A stretch of DNA of 64,000 nt from Nonomuraea coxensis DSM 45129 (GCF_019397265.1 NZ_CP068985.1:5188501-5252500); one strand, 5' to 3'. Shown: positions 24,308 through 32,616, numbered from the stretch's first letter. A program made the numbers and translations. Notes: a model not told the origin generated them from the sequence alone.

Positions 24308-25267
24308 ATGCCGGTGCGGAGAACACTGCTGATCGCGGCTCTGGCCGCGAGCCTGGCCGCCGGCTGCGCCGCCGTCCCCGGGCGCATCACCTGGCCCTCA
24401 GGCGACTCCGCCCCGTCCCAGGCCGCCTCGCCCGCGCCCAGCCCACCGGCGACGGCCTCCGCGCCCGCGACCTCGCCTCCCCTCACGCCGTCCACCCCCG
24501 CCCCCTCCCCCACCCGGCCCCCGCTGACCGCCCCGGAGGCGGCGCGGGCCATGCGCGCCTGGGTGAGCGCGTACAACGCGACGCTCAGGAAGCCCAGGTG
24601 GTGGCGCCAGAACACCCGCCTCGACGCCCTGTTCATCGAGGGCGCCCTGCACGAGGGCGTGCTCGAACGCAACCACGAGGAGTCCGGCCAGAAGCCGGGC
24701 CACAAGCCGATCGCCCTGACCGGCGCCCCGGTGATCTACCTGCCCCGGCCGGACAAGCAGCCGCCGAACGGCGACTGGTTCGTCGCGCGGGCCACGTACA
24801 AGGACACCAAGGGCCGTGCCCGCCCGCACGTGCTCGCGTTCTTCCGCTCCCCCGGGCAGGCGTTCAGGCTGGCCGTCGCGACCCCGATCCACTGGGGCCG
24901 GCGGATGCCGAAGCCGCTGCTCGACGCCGACGGCTATGTCACCGACATGGACGACGACATGGCCGCCGCCGTGGCCGAGGAGTACCGGAACTTCTGGAAC
25001 CACGAGAAGAAGGAGGGCGCCTCCGGCTACCGCCTCGCCAAGGACAGCTTCAGCCGCAAGGCGTTCCCCGCCGTGTACAAAGGGCTGTACGTCCGCTTCG
25101 CGGGCCACGGCTCGATCTTCGGCTTCCGTACCGCGGACGGCGGCTCGTTCTTCCTGTTCGCCCTGATCAACAGCAGCCAGAGCGTCAACCAGGTGCTGAG
25201 CGAGGCCCTGCTGGTGCCCAAGGGCGGCAGGACCATCGAGGAGCTGGGCGCCAACTGGTTCTCCTGA
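24308..25267 (+). CDS. Hypothetical lipoprotein
   Basis: 319 residues. Signal peptide and lipobox at the N-terminus (LIAALAASLAAGC), then a Pro/Ala/Ser/Thr linker of about 60 residues and a globular domain from about residue 80 containing MRAWVSAYNATLRKP and RRMPKPLLDADGY. The linker and lipobox indicate surface attachment. An ATG nine codons upstream (24281) is possible, but ATG 24308 gives a standard signal peptide. Function unknown; similar-looking proteins are common in Nonomuraea-type genomes. Confidence 0.7.
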   Translation: MPVRRTLLIAALAASLAAGCAAVPGRITWPSGDSAPSQAASPAPSPPATASAPATSPPLTPSTPAPSPTRPPLTAPEAARAMRAWVSAYNATLRKPRWWRQNTRLDALFIEGALHEGVLERNHEESGQKPGHKPIALTGAPVIYLPRPDKQPPNGDWFVARATYKDTKGRARPHVLAFFRSPGQAFRLAVATPIHWGRRMPKPLLDADGYVTDMDDDMAAAVAEEYRNFWNHEKKEGASGYRLAKDSFSRKAFPAVYKGLYVRFAGHGSIFGFRTADGGSFFLFALINSSQSVNQVLSEALLVPKGGRTIEELGANWFS

Positions 25268-25388
25268 ACCGTCGCCGGAACCGTCGCCGCCATGTCCGAT
25301 GAGTTCGGGCGAGGTCACCGGTCTGCACCGGTGACCGTCGCCGGGCCGCCGTACGAGGCCCCCGGCGCGCCACGATCCGGAGGACACC

Positions 25389-26153
25389 ATGACGACCACC
25401 CCGCCGCCCGGCCACCCGCCCGTCGTCGACCTGGCCACCTGGCAGGCCGCCCGCGACGAGCTGCTGATCCGCGAGAAGGCCCACACGCGCGAGGGCGACG
25501 CCCTCGCCGCGGCCCGCCGCCGGCTGCCGATGGTGGAGTTCGACGGAACCGCCGAGGTCGTCGGGCCTGACGGCCCGGCCCCGTTCCTGGACCTGTTCGA
25601 AGGCCGCGACGAGCTCGTCGTCTACAAGCACATGTGGTACGACGGCGCGCCGCACCAGGGCCAGTGCGAGGGCTGCACCACGACGGCCTGGCACCTGAAG
25701 GACGCTGTCTACCTCAACGCCCGCGGCGTCTCGTTCGCCGTGGTGACCACGGGCCGGTGGGAGGAGGTGGCGTCGTACGTCGCGTTCATGGGCTACACCC
25801 AGCCCTGGTACTCGGTGCGTGACGTGGCCGAGCCGGTCGGCGGCGACATGGGCTACCTGACCTGCTTCCTGCGCGACGGCGAGCGCGTCTTCCTCACCTA
25901 CTCCACGACGGGCCGCGGCAACGAGCCGGTCAACGGGTCCATGGCGTTGCTCGACCTGACGCCGTACGGCCGGGGCGAGACGTGGGAGGACAAGCCCGAG
26001 GGCTGGCCGGAGGGCCGCCACGCCTGCTGGTACTGGCGTTCCGACGCCGACGGGCACGCCACCTGGGGCCCGGAGAGCCGCCCCGTGCCCCAGTGGACCC
26101 GCCCCGGCGCGACTCCGGCGGACACTCTGGGTCGGCGCGGCCACCACCACTGA
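25389..26153 (+). CDS. DUF899 family thioredoxin-like protein
   Basis: 254-residue cytoplasmic protein of the DUF899 family, which has a thioredoxin-like fold. Visible features are the N-terminal WQAARDELLIREKAHTREGD helix, DELVVYKHMWYDG, and two cysteines in QCEGCTT at the position of the thioredoxin active site. The C-terminal half has the family stretch VFLTYSTTGRGNEP. The function of the family is not established; a redox or dehalogenation-like role is sometimes suggested. ATG 25389 with GGAGGAC upstream. Confidence 0.85.
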   Translation: MTTTPPPGHPPVVDLATWQAARDELLIREKAHTREGDALAAARRRLPMVEFDGTAEVVGPDGPAPFLDLFEGRDELVVYKHMWYDGAPHQGQCEGCTTTAWHLKDAVYLNARGVSFAVVTTGRWEEVASYVAFMGYTQPWYSVRDVAEPVGGDMGYLTCFLRDGERVFLTYSTTGRGNEPVNGSMALLDLTPYGRGETWEDKPEGWPEGRHACWYWRSDADGHATWGPESRPVPQWTRPGATPADTLGRRGHHH

Positions 26154-26290
26154 CGCCGCCGTTCGTCACCCCGCCGCCCGGCACCTTCACGGCCGCGCGC
26201 TTGCCGGTGAATGTCCGGCTGCTGTCCTGGTCCGAGCCTTTCCCCGACGCGAGACTCAAGTCAGTTCGGCTTTCGGAGAAGGAGACGACC

Positions 26291-26644
26291 TTGCGTACGA
26301 AGATCATGCGGGCAGGGCAGGTGGCCATCGCCGCGGCCGCGACGGCCCTTGCCATGACCGGCCCCGCGGAGGCGCATTCGTTCAGGATCGGAAACGACTG
26401 GGGGTTCGCGGAGATCAGCTCCAACCACGCGAACCTGAACGTCTGCCGGCAGCTCGGCACCTGGCCCGATTCGGACGTCTGGGGGACGGTGAGGTACAGC
26501 GGAGGCACGCTCATCCGTTATGACGCGCCCATCTGGACCAACGTCTGTTACAACCACACCCTGAGGTCCAATCCCACCGACGTCAGGTTCTGCTGGCGGC
26601 CTTCAGGCACGAACAACCAGTGCACGGCCTGGAGAGCCGTCTGA
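26291..26644 (+). CDS. Small secreted hypothetical protein
   Basis: 117 residues from TTG 26291, preceded by an AAGGAG site. The signal peptide (RTKIMRAGQVAIAAAATALA) is followed by a mature domain of about 85 residues with four cysteines (LNVCRQLG, TNVCYNH, VRFCWRP, NNQCTAW) that could pair. Several Trp/Asn/Asp positions suggest a small beta-rich fold. Not recognised. Ends just before a strong terminator hairpin. Confidence 0.65.
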   Translation: MRTKIMRAGQVAIAAAATALAMTGPAEAHSFRIGNDWGFAEISSNHANLNVCRQLGTWPDSDVWGTVRYSGGTLIRYDAPIWTNVCYNHTLRSNPTDVRFCWRPSGTNNQCTAWRAV

Positions 26645-26663
26645 CAGCCGCTGGAAGCGGTGA

Positions 26664-26727
26664 AGCGCCCCGCCCCTCATCACAGGCACCAGGCATCAGG
26701 CATCAGGTGAAGGAGGGGCGGGGCGCT
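26664..26727. terminator. Bidirectional terminator hairpin
   Basis: A perfect 14-bp stem (AGCGCCCCGCCCCT / AGGGGCGGGGCGCT) with a 36-base loop between two convergent genes. The loop contains direct repeats of GGCATCA. Confidence 0.75.
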
Positions 26728-26745
26728 CCACGACGCCCCGGGACT

Positions 26746-26949
26746 TCAGGACAACCAATGCTGCACGATTCCCAGCACAGGGCCGGACAGCCAGTTGACG
26801 ACAAAACCGAGCAGAAAAGCCAGGATCAGAAAGACGACTTGCTGAATCAGCCCCGAACGGCGACTTCCGGTGAACTGCCTCCGCAATAGCTTGTTCAGCG
26901 CGTCAACCTGTCCTGGAGTCAGCGATGCCAGCCGCTCCTGGTCATCCAC
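26746..26949 (-). CDS. Small C-terminal membrane-anchored protein
   Basis: 67 residues from GTG 26949: a charged N-terminal helix (DDQERLASLTPGQVDALNKL) and one hydrophobic segment near the C-terminus (VVFLILAFLLGFVVNWL). The IS5-type element begins within about ten bases upstream of the start, so the original promoter, and possibly the original N-terminus, has been replaced. Expression would now depend on read-through from the transposase gene. Confidence 0.55.
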   Translation of the reverse strand: MDDQERLASLTPGQVDALNKLLRRQFTGSRRSGLIQQVVFLILAFLLGFVVNWLSGPVLGIVQHWLS

Positions 26950-26956
26950 CTTCTCA

Positions 26957-27900
26957 CTGAGTCGTTCTCAGTAACCGAAGATCGCGTTGTGTGATGCCGA
27001 TATGGTCCAATCGTGCTCGCGGTGCAGTAGCACGAGTGCGGCTCGGACGATCTGCCCGATGCGCCAGGGGTCGAGGCTGACTCGGCGCAGAGCCTTGAAG
27101 GTGACGGTGAGCAGGGCGTTCGCGCGTTCGCCGACGCCGCGCAGGCCCCGCAGCAGCTTGTTGTAGGTGTGCTGGTCGTCGCTGAGTATGGCCTGGCCGC
27201 GCTTCTTCTTCACCGGCACCCGGATGACGTCGGCGGCGCCTTCATATCCCAGGTCGGCCAGGGCCGGCACCGTGTCCCGCGCGGTGGCCAGGGTGGCGAT
27301 GATGCCGTGGGTGCGGGCGCAGGTCATGTCATGTTCGCGGCCGGGGCGTACGTCGGAGACCCACAACGGCCAGCCGTCCGGGGCGGAGATCACCTGGATG
27401 TTGCCGCCGTGGTGCTTGTGTTTGCCCGACCACCACAGGTCGGCGCCGTTCGGGCCGGGCGTGGCGACGCGGTCGGTGGCGATGACGATGCCGTCGAGGT
27501 TGACGTGAGTCAGGCCCGTGTCGGCTGCGCTGTCGAGCACCTGCCGCAGGCCGGGGGCGTGGGCTGCCAGGACGTCGATGCCTTCGTGCAGGTAGCGGTA
27601 GGCGGTCTTGCGGCTGATGTGGTGGTCGGTGGCCAGTTGCTTGATCCGGGTGTTGTCGAGGAACCAGCGAAGGATCAAGACTGCCTGGGCGAAGCAGCCC
27701 AGCGCCCGGCGTCCTTTGCGGGTGCCGCGACGGCGGCGTTCAGTGTGCAGCAGGGCGGCCAGGAACAGCACAGTCTCGCGACGTACGTCGAGGGTCGCGG
27801 TGTATGTGACACTAGTGGGCACGTGAAGCCTCTGGTTCTGAAGTTGATCTCTAGTCAAGACCACTTCTACCAGGGGCTTTACGCTTGCTGATCACTAGGT
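26957..27900. mobile_element. IS5-type insertion sequence (boundaries approximate)
   Basis: About 0.94 kb with one transposase gene. Imperfect inverted ends can be aligned: TCAGTAACCG (26968-26977) against the complement of 27882-27891 (TCAGCAAGCG), about 13 of 21 matches over a longer window. Outer limits and target duplication are not resolved. Confidence 0.5.
26968..27864 (-). CDS. IS5 family transposase (DDE_Tnp_4 type)
   Basis: 298-residue DDE transposase. An N-terminal helix-turn-helix (about residues 60-105, ATDHHISRKTAYRYLHEG) precedes the catalytic domain with aspartates in VNLDGIVIATD, SDVRPGREHDM and ALADLGYEG, with conserved basic residues after them (VPVKKKRG). It cuts and moves the element. 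Start is GTG 27864; a GTG about 14 codons later is possible. The stop lies in the left inverted end. Confidence 0.85.
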   Translation of the reverse strand: MVLTRDQLQNQRLHVPTSVTYTATLDVRRETVLFLAALLHTERRRRGTRKGRRALGCFAQAVLILRWFLDNTRIKQLATDHHISRKTAYRYLHEGIDVLAAHAPGLRQVLDSAADTGLTHVNLDGIVIATDRVATPGPNGADLWWSGKHKHHGGNIQVISAPDGWPLWVSDVRPGREHDMTCARTHGIIATLATARDTVPALADLGYEGAADVIRVPVKKKRGQAILSDDQHTYNKLLRGLRGVGERANALLTVTFKALRRVSLDPWRIGQIVRAALVLLHREHDWTISASHNAIFGY

Positions 27901-27922
27901 TGGCTTGCCGGGTCCAAGGAGA

Positions 27923-28546
27923 TCACGCACAGCAACTGTTCGTTACCGACAACGGCTCACTGAGTTCTTTGAGTGCAGCCAGCCGCTCTTCGAGATAAAG
28001 TTCAAGCTCGCGCGAGACCTCTTGCGCCTCGCGGACCATCGCCTGCAACCCCTTGGTCCGCTCCGTCAACACCAACTCACGCCGCTTCACCCGGTCTCTT
28101 CGGCGGGCCGACAGCGCAAACAACCCCGAGACGGCGCCCCATCCAAGAGCTCCGACGATCGCGAGCCCTAAGGGGACACCAAAGAATACCCACCAAAAAT
28201 TCTGGTCATAATACTTGCTGAGCTCCGGCCCTTCCGTTGAGCGGCCTGTCACCCACGCTGCAATCTGGAGGATGAGCGGCACGCCGATAAAAAGCCATGC
28301 GGCAATACCGCCCCACCACCAGCGAGCGCCGCCGCTTCGATTCGGAGAGGCGGCTGCGGGCTTCTCGATCAAAGGATCTGGAGGCGGGGTGGCCGAGGAA
28401 CCGCCAGACGGAGATATCCCGTCCGGAGATGAAGTCACTCCAATAGCGTGCGGCCCGCGGCAGCCTGTGACAAGCCCACTCAACGAATTTTGTCCGGGCG
28501 TTCTGATGGGGAACGCCGCCGAGTTCCCCTCTGGCAAGGAGTCCAA
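27923..28546 (-). CDS. Membrane protein with C-terminal coiled coil
   Basis: 207 residues: a Pro/Ser-rich N-terminal third, two membrane segments at about 75-95 (WWGGIAAWLFIGVPLILQIAAW) and 115-140, and a long charged helix (about 145-200, REAQEVSRELELYLEERLAALKEL) likely to form a coiled coil. Codon use is less GC-rich than the flanking chromosome, marking it as island DNA. The C-terminus lies close to the IS end. Function unknown. Confidence 0.6.
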   Translation of the reverse strand: MDSLPEGNSAAFPIRTPGQNSLSGLVTGCRGPHAIGVTSSPDGISPSGGSSATPPPDPLIEKPAAASPNRSGGARWWWGGIAAWLFIGVPLILQIAAWVTGRSTEGPELSKYYDQNFWWVFFGVPLGLAIVGALGWGAVSGLFALSARRRDRVKRRELVLTERTKGLQAMVREAQEVSRELELYLEERLAALKELSEPLSVTNSCCA

Positions 28547-28603
28547 GATCGCCAGGTCACGGGAAAGCGCGCCTCGCCCGAATCTCCACCTTCGAATTTG
28601 CGT

Positions 28604-29340
28604 CTACGCTCGTCGCGCGGCCGTGGACATCAGTACGGCGCGGGAGAACGGATCTACGAAGGCGACGGACGGGCTCAGGCGGAGCCACCGGAATTGCGAG
28701 CCAGGGCCGATCGCGTCCATCTCCCCCGTCACGTCATCACCGGCGGCCAGGTCCCACGTGTCCGTAGTGACGACCGATGCCTGCCTGCGCCCGCAGTCGA
28801 TCAGCAGCCGCTCCCCCGCCGGCAGCCCACCCAGGCGCAGCACCCAACCGCCCGTGGCGACGTCCCCGACGGACGGCTGCACGGCCAACCCGGCGAAGCG
28901 CAGTAGCGCGTCGGTGACGGGGCCGGTCGAGCCCGCCGACGTGGTCACCGCCTGGGCGAACTAGTTGGGCGCCCTCCGCATAGGCGGACTCGGATTCGTC
29001 CCGCCATAGCGCACCCGGCACCTCGACAGAGCTGTGAGCCGGGCGGTCGCCGCACCGGTGTTGACGTCGGGTTCGCTCGTGGCCGTGATTCGCACGTCAG
29101 CGACGCGGACCAGCGAACGCGCCCGGTAGCGCAGCTTCATCAGCCGATGCCGCGTACCGAGGAGCGCCGTCAACGCCTCCAGATTGCGCTCCATCTGCTC
29201 GTAGCCGCCGTCCGCCCCCGAAGGGGTGGCCGACGTCACCTTGAACGTCAGGCCGAACTGGCGGTCGTCGTCGCATCCAGGTCGGGCCGATGACCGGGAT
29301 GTCCCCGCGCCTGCCCGGCACGCTGACCTTCACGCCCCGC
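28604..29340 (-). pseudogene. Decayed phage tail (distal tail-like) protein gene
   Basis: On the minus strand, successive fragments in different frames read as one protein: GVKVSVPGRRGDIPVIGPTW, then DRQFGLTFKVTSATPSGADG, then GYEQMERNLEALTALLG through TARLTAL, then VPGALWRDESESAYAEGAQL, then the C-terminal part ending SRAVLMSTAARRA (stop at 28604). The content resembles C-terminal domains of siphovirus distal tail proteins. At least three frameshifts (near 29255, 29020 and 28955) make it non-functional. A relic of a prophage or tail-like particle. Confidence 0.6.
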
Positions 29341-29513
29341 GCGCCGGGCAAGGGCCGCTGCGCCGTACGGTCTTCCGGATGGTGTGGCTGGCGACCTTCG
29401 CGACCTGCCGGTCCACGACCAGTGTGAACTCGTCGATGACGACCAGGTCGCCGGACCCAGCCAGGGCCAGCGCGATCGTCGCCTGCGCCGTACGGGAGCG
29501 GGAGGCCGGCTGA
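29341..29513 (-). pseudogene. ATPase fragment (COG2401-like)
   Basis: A minus-strand fragment reads RTAQATIALALAGSGDLVVI followed by DEFTLVVDRQVAKVASHTIR: an ABC-like signature region, a Walker B (DLVVIDEF) and the VVDR...KVAS stretch of ABC-type ATPases fused to acetyltransferase-like domains. The Walker A and the rest are missing, and it joins phage tail sequence directly, so it is a truncated relic. Confidence 0.5.
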
Positions 29514-29546
29514 CAACGTCCCCGGTCTTATCGCTGGCGTGGCCCA

Positions 29547-29750
29547 TCAGGCGACTTTCCGGAACACGACGACCGCGCGGTAGCGGCTGTGATGCTCCCC
29601 CTCCGGCTCGGCTTCGGCGCTGATGATGTCCAGCTCGGTGCTCGACCCGAAGAACGCAAGGGCCTGCGCCACGGCCGCTTCTCTGATCTCGTCCGGCGTT
29701 GCTCCGGTCACGGTGACACGCAGAGTCAGCGGGAACTTTCTCACGCTCAT
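29547..29750 (-). CDS. Small hypothetical protein of the island
   Basis: 67 residues from ATG 29750: MSVRKFPLTLRVTVTGATPD, then EIREAAVAQALAFFG and a strand-rich C-terminal half. It resembles small alpha/beta proteins found with phage-derived genes; no function known. A few codons further upstream (29780) is a possible alternative start. Confidence 0.5.
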   Translation of the reverse strand: MSVRKFPLTLRVTVTGATPDEIREAAVAQALAFFGSSTELDIISAEAEPEGEHHSRYRAVVVFRKVA

Positions 29751-29905
29751 GATGATCTTCTTTCGCGAAAAGGTGATCACTACGAGCGTAACCCCCGAGA
29801 GCGGAACATAACCTGAATCATGCCCCCCTCTTGGTGATCATGGAAGCCGCTCGGGTACGGCACCCGCACGCGTCGCATTCTGGTCTCAGACAAAGACAAG
29901 CAGCG

Positions 29906-29924
29906 CCTATTGCTATCAAATAGG
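29906..29924 (+). promoter_or_regulatory. Inverted repeat over the ribosome site of the small membrane gene
   Basis: CCTATT-GCTATCA-AATAGG is a perfect 6-bp inverted repeat ending three bases before ATG 29928 and including the AGGG ribosome site. It could be an operator or a hairpin limiting translation. Confidence 0.4.
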
Positions 29925-29927
29925 GCT

Positions 29928-30206
29928 ATGGCTGACAGGGATCCCTTTCGGTATCACGTGATCTTATTCGGATCCACCGTGATGGCTATCCCCGCAATCA
30001 TGATCCTCTATGGCATCTACAGCGCCGCCATAGCCATGGGCGCAGAGGGTATCCCCCACGTGCCATGGATCGGATGGGTCGGCGGCTACGCCTTCCTCTG
30101 GTCAGGATTCACCCTACTGGCGCTTCTCAGTACACTTGCGGACAATAGACGCATCGGACGCGCAGAAGAGGACCCCGCCACAGCGCTCCGCGAACGTATC
30201 GGCTGA
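29928..30206 (+). CDS. Small two-helix membrane protein
   Basis: 92 residues: MADRDPFRYHVILFG, a membrane segment (about 12-38, STVMAIPAIMILYGIYSAAI), a short loop, a second membrane segment (about 52-75, GGYAFLWSGFTLLALLSTL) and a charged C-terminus. It lies 12 bases upstream of a coiled-coil membrane protein gene, so the two form a pair. AT-richer codons than the chromosome around it. No family recognised. Confidence 0.6.
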   Translation: MADRDPFRYHVILFGSTVMAIPAIMILYGIYSAAIAMGAEGIPHVPWIGWVGGYAFLWSGFTLLALLSTLADNRRIGRAEEDPATALRERIG

Positions 30207-30218
30207 GTCCAGAGAGCG

Positions 30219-30482
30219 GTGACCGCAGCCGGCCAGGAAATGGACGAGCTTGAGCGAGACATCCAGGCACAGCAGGCCGCCAGCGAAGCACTGCTTACCC
30301 AAGCCGAGGAACAGGAGAGTCTCCTGGCTATCAATCAGGAGCAGGCCGAGAAAATCCGCAAGATTATTGTCGGCGAGACAAAAGCCACGATCCGGAGCGA
30401 ACGCCGTCAGCAGTGGATGTTCTTCGCGGCTGGTCTGCTGTTGTCCATCCCGATTGGTGTGCTCGTAAACTTGATCAGCTAG
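30219..30482 (+). CDS. Coiled-coil, tail-anchored membrane protein
   Basis: 87 residues from GTG 30219: a long N-terminal coiled coil (about residues 5-62, MDELERDIQAQQAASEALL onward) followed by one C-terminal membrane segment (WMFFAAGLLLSIPIGVLVNL). The stop codon TAG is part of the CTAG target site of the IS701-type element, so the element inserted at the very end of this gene without changing the protein. Likely works with the two-helix membrane protein encoded just upstream. Confidence 0.6.
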   Translation: MTAAGQEMDELERDIQAQQAASEALLTQAEEQESLLAINQEQAEKIRKIIVGETKATIRSERRQQWMFFAAGLLLSIPIGVLVNLIS

Positions 30483-30538
30483 TACGACAGCCGGACTTCG
30501 TGATCTTGGGTGTGGCGGCGCGACATAGGGCGGCCACC
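30483..30538 (+). repeat. Left inverted repeat of the IS701-type element
   Basis: Begins TACGACAGCCGG and contains the shared core CGTGATCTTGGGTGTGGCGG, identical in the right end. Confidence 0.8.
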
Positions 30539-30598
30539 GCTGGATCATGCCGGATTTGTGTCGATCCTAGTTGATCTTGCGGTGGCCGGTTCTCGCGG

Positions 30599-31600
30599 GT
30601 GGAGCCGCGCCGCCGCGCACGTGACCTGATCCTCGGCCTGATATCCGATCTGCCGGACAAGAATTGCTGGACGATCTCCGAGCATATCGGCGACGCGTCA
30701 CCGGACGGGCTGCAACACCTGCTGGCCAAGTCGGTGTGGGATCACGACGGCGTGCGTGATGACCGGCGCGACTATGTCGTGGAGCATCTCGGGACCGACG
30801 AGGCGATTCTCGTGGTTGACGAGACAGGCGACCTCAAGAAGGGCAGCCACAAGGTCGGGACGCGGCGCCAATACTCAGGTACCGCGGGCCGGATCGAGAA
30901 CTGCCAGGTCGCGGTGTACCTGACCTGCACCACCGACACCGGGCACGCGCTGATCGACCGGGAACTGTCCCTTCCGAAGTCCTGGGCCGACGATCTCGAG
31001 CGTCGCGCCGAGGCGGGCGCGCCCGACGATGTGGAGTTCGCGACCAAGCCCGCCTTGGCCAAACAGATGGTCCTGCGTGCGCTCGATGCCACAGTCGGGT
31101 CCCGGTGGGTGGCCGGCGACGAGGTCTACAGCGGCGACCCGGGCTTGCGCGGCGCGCTGGAGGGGCGCGGCGCCGGCTATGTGCCGGCCGTGGCGTGCAG
31201 CCATCAGATCCCGACCGCCGCCGGGAAGCGACGCGCCGACCAGATCGCCTCCAGCCTGCCCGCCCGCGCCTGGCAGCGGCTGTCCGCCGGGATCGGCTCC
31301 AAAGGACCCCGCTGGTACGACTGGGTCTCCTGGCAGCGCTGGACCGTGCTGTCCATGTTCGCCTACGCGTTCCTGGCCGTCCTCGCCGTCCTCGCCGTCA
31401 CTGAACGCGCCGCCAACCCAGCACCCGCGGGGCTGATCGCGCTGACCTGCAACGAAATCCACCACCTCTTCAACCACCTCATCGCCCAGCCGATCCGCGA
31501 CACCTGGTACCGAATCCGCTGGTCAACCTGGCGACGACAACACCAACACCGCGCCCGAACCTGTCACTGCCAGCGACGCACGCCGACGGCAGAACCATAA
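30599..31600 (+). CDS. IS701 family transposase
   Basis: 333-residue DDE_5-type transposase. The first catalytic aspartate is in ILVVDETGDLKKGSHKVG, followed by RRQYSGTAGRIENCQ, ELSLPKSWADD and WVAGDEVYS, and a C-terminal basic helix. Family members are usually about 400 residues with more N-terminal sequence. The conserved RFSRVEPRRRA stretch begins before GTG 30599 but an in-frame TGA at 30572 stops it, and another frame upstream (VSILVDLAVAG) looks like the missing part. So the N-terminus may be frameshifted and the element no longer mobile on its own. Confidence 0.85.
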   Translation: MEPRRRARDLILGLISDLPDKNCWTISEHIGDASPDGLQHLLAKSVWDHDGVRDDRRDYVVEHLGTDEAILVVDETGDLKKGSHKVGTRRQYSGTAGRIENCQVAVYLTCTTDTGHALIDRELSLPKSWADDLERRAEAGAPDDVEFATKPALAKQMVLRALDATVGSRWVAGDEVYSGDPGLRGALEGRGAGYVPAVACSHQIPTAAGKRRADQIASSLPARAWQRLSAGIGSKGPRWYDWVSWQRWTVLSMFAYAFLAVLAVLAVTERAANPAPAGLIALTCNEIHHLFNHLIAQPIRDTWYRIRWSTWRRQHQHRARTCHCQRRTPTAEP

Positions 31601-31634
31601 AAGCCACAACCCTTGGCCGCCGCACGAGTGCTGA

Positions 31635-31686
31635 TTGACGCCGAACCGCCAGTGCAGTATAAAACCAAGTGGTTATTGAACTTCAA
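31635..31686 (+). promoter_or_regulatory. Passenger operon promoter with candidate ArsR operator
   Basis: A near-consensus promoter: -35 TTGACG (31635-31640), 17-base spacer, -10 TATAAA (31658-31663). Downstream TTGAACTTCAA (31676-31686) is an 11-bp inverted repeat placed over the start region, a likely site for the ArsR protein. Confidence 0.65.
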
Positions 31687-31700
31687 GGTTATGGATAAGT

Positions 31701-32030
31701 GTGCTCGACGACACCTTCGCCGCCCTCGCAGATCCGACGCGGCGGGCGATCCTCGCCCGGCTCAGGTCTGGCGAGGCCACCGTGACAGAGCTCGCCCGCC
31801 CGTTCAACATGAGTCAGCCGGCGATCTCCAAGCACCTCAGGGTGCTCGAACGCGCCGGGCTCGTCTCCCGGAGCCGGGATGCGCAACGGCGACCCTGCCG
31901 GCTCCAGGCGGGTCCGCTCAAGGCCGCCACCGACTGGCTGGAGGACTATAGCCGGTTCTGGGAGAACCGGTACCAGAATCTCGACGAACTACTGGACAAA
32001 CTCAAAGATGAAGACGCCAACGATGGGTGA
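31701..32030 (+). CDS. ArsR family transcriptional regulator (mobile passenger)
   Basis: 109-residue winged helix protein. The recognition helix is in MSQPAISKHLRVLERAGLVS, preceded by FAALADPTRRAILARL. It lacks the cysteine pair of metal-sensing ArsR proteins and belongs to the group encoded with SRPBCC proteins. It probably represses its own operon through the TTGAACTTCAA repeat. GTG 31701 is the start. Its 3' end overlaps the next gene by eight bases. Confidence 0.88.
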   Translation: MLDDTFAALADPTRRAILARLRSGEATVTELARPFNMSQPAISKHLRVLERAGLVSRSRDAQRRPCRLQAGPLKAATDWLEDYSRFWENRYQNLDELLDKLKDEDANDG

Positions 32031-32616
32031 GATCGCCGACCGCTACCGGCGGCGCGCAGACGCCTTTGATCGCAAGGTCGCGGCCATACGCCCCGATCAA
32101 TGGAACAACCCATCCCCATGCGAGAAGTGGACTGCCCGGGATGTGGTGCAGCACATCATCGACATGCACGGCGTGATACTGCGCCAGCTTGACCGCACGC
32201 TCAGCGCCGCGCCGTCCGTGGACGAGGATCCGGTCGCCGCGTTCCGTTCCGCGCGGGCCGACGTCGAGGCGATCCTGGACGACCCTTCGCTGGCAAGCCT
32301 TGAGTGTGAAACGCCCACCGGCAGGATGACGGCCGAGGAGCACATCGACAAGGTCCCAAGCGCCGATCTTCCGCTGCACGGATGGGACCTCGCCCGAGCC
32401 ACCGGTCAGGACGACACGATGGACCCCGCCGATGTGGAATACCACTGGTCGGCCATCACCGCGCTGCCGGTGGACCTGCTGGAGAAGTACCGCACGCCCG
32501 GTGCGTTCGGTCCAGGCGTGGAGGTGTTCGGCCCGGAAGTGCGGATCGAGGAGGACGCCCCGCCGCAGGACCGGCTGCTCGGCTTCATCGGCCGCGATCC
32601 GCGGTGGTCCGCATGA
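32023..32616 (+). CDS. TIGR03086 / DinB-like metal-binding protein (mobile passenger)
   Basis: 197-residue protein of the mycothiol-dependent maleylpyruvate isomerase N-terminal / DinB four-helix superfamily. WNNPSPCEKWTARDVVQHII shows the conserved W-x-V-x-x-H-type helix with a metal-ligand histidine, and ADLPLHGWDLARATG has the second histidine. The family often acts in mycothiol-dependent thiol transfer or detoxification. Start ATG 32023 overlaps the ArsR stop by eight bases; ATG 32008 is an alternative. Translationally coupled to both neighbours. Confidence 0.8.
   Translation: MGEIADRYRRRADAFDRKVAAIRPDQWNNPSPCEKWTARDVVQHIIDMHGVILRQLDRTLSAAPSVDEDPVAAFRSARADVEAILDDPSLASLECETPTGRMTAEEHIDKVPSADLPLHGWDLARATGQDDTMDPADVEYHWSAITALPVDLLEKYRTPGAFGPGVEVFGPEVRIEEDAPPQDRLLGFIGRDPRWSA

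Noticed and set aside
28215..28964. Plus-strand frame over the membrane protein and phage relic
   Set aside because: No recognisable domain; the minus strand has recognisable tail-protein and membrane-helix sequence.
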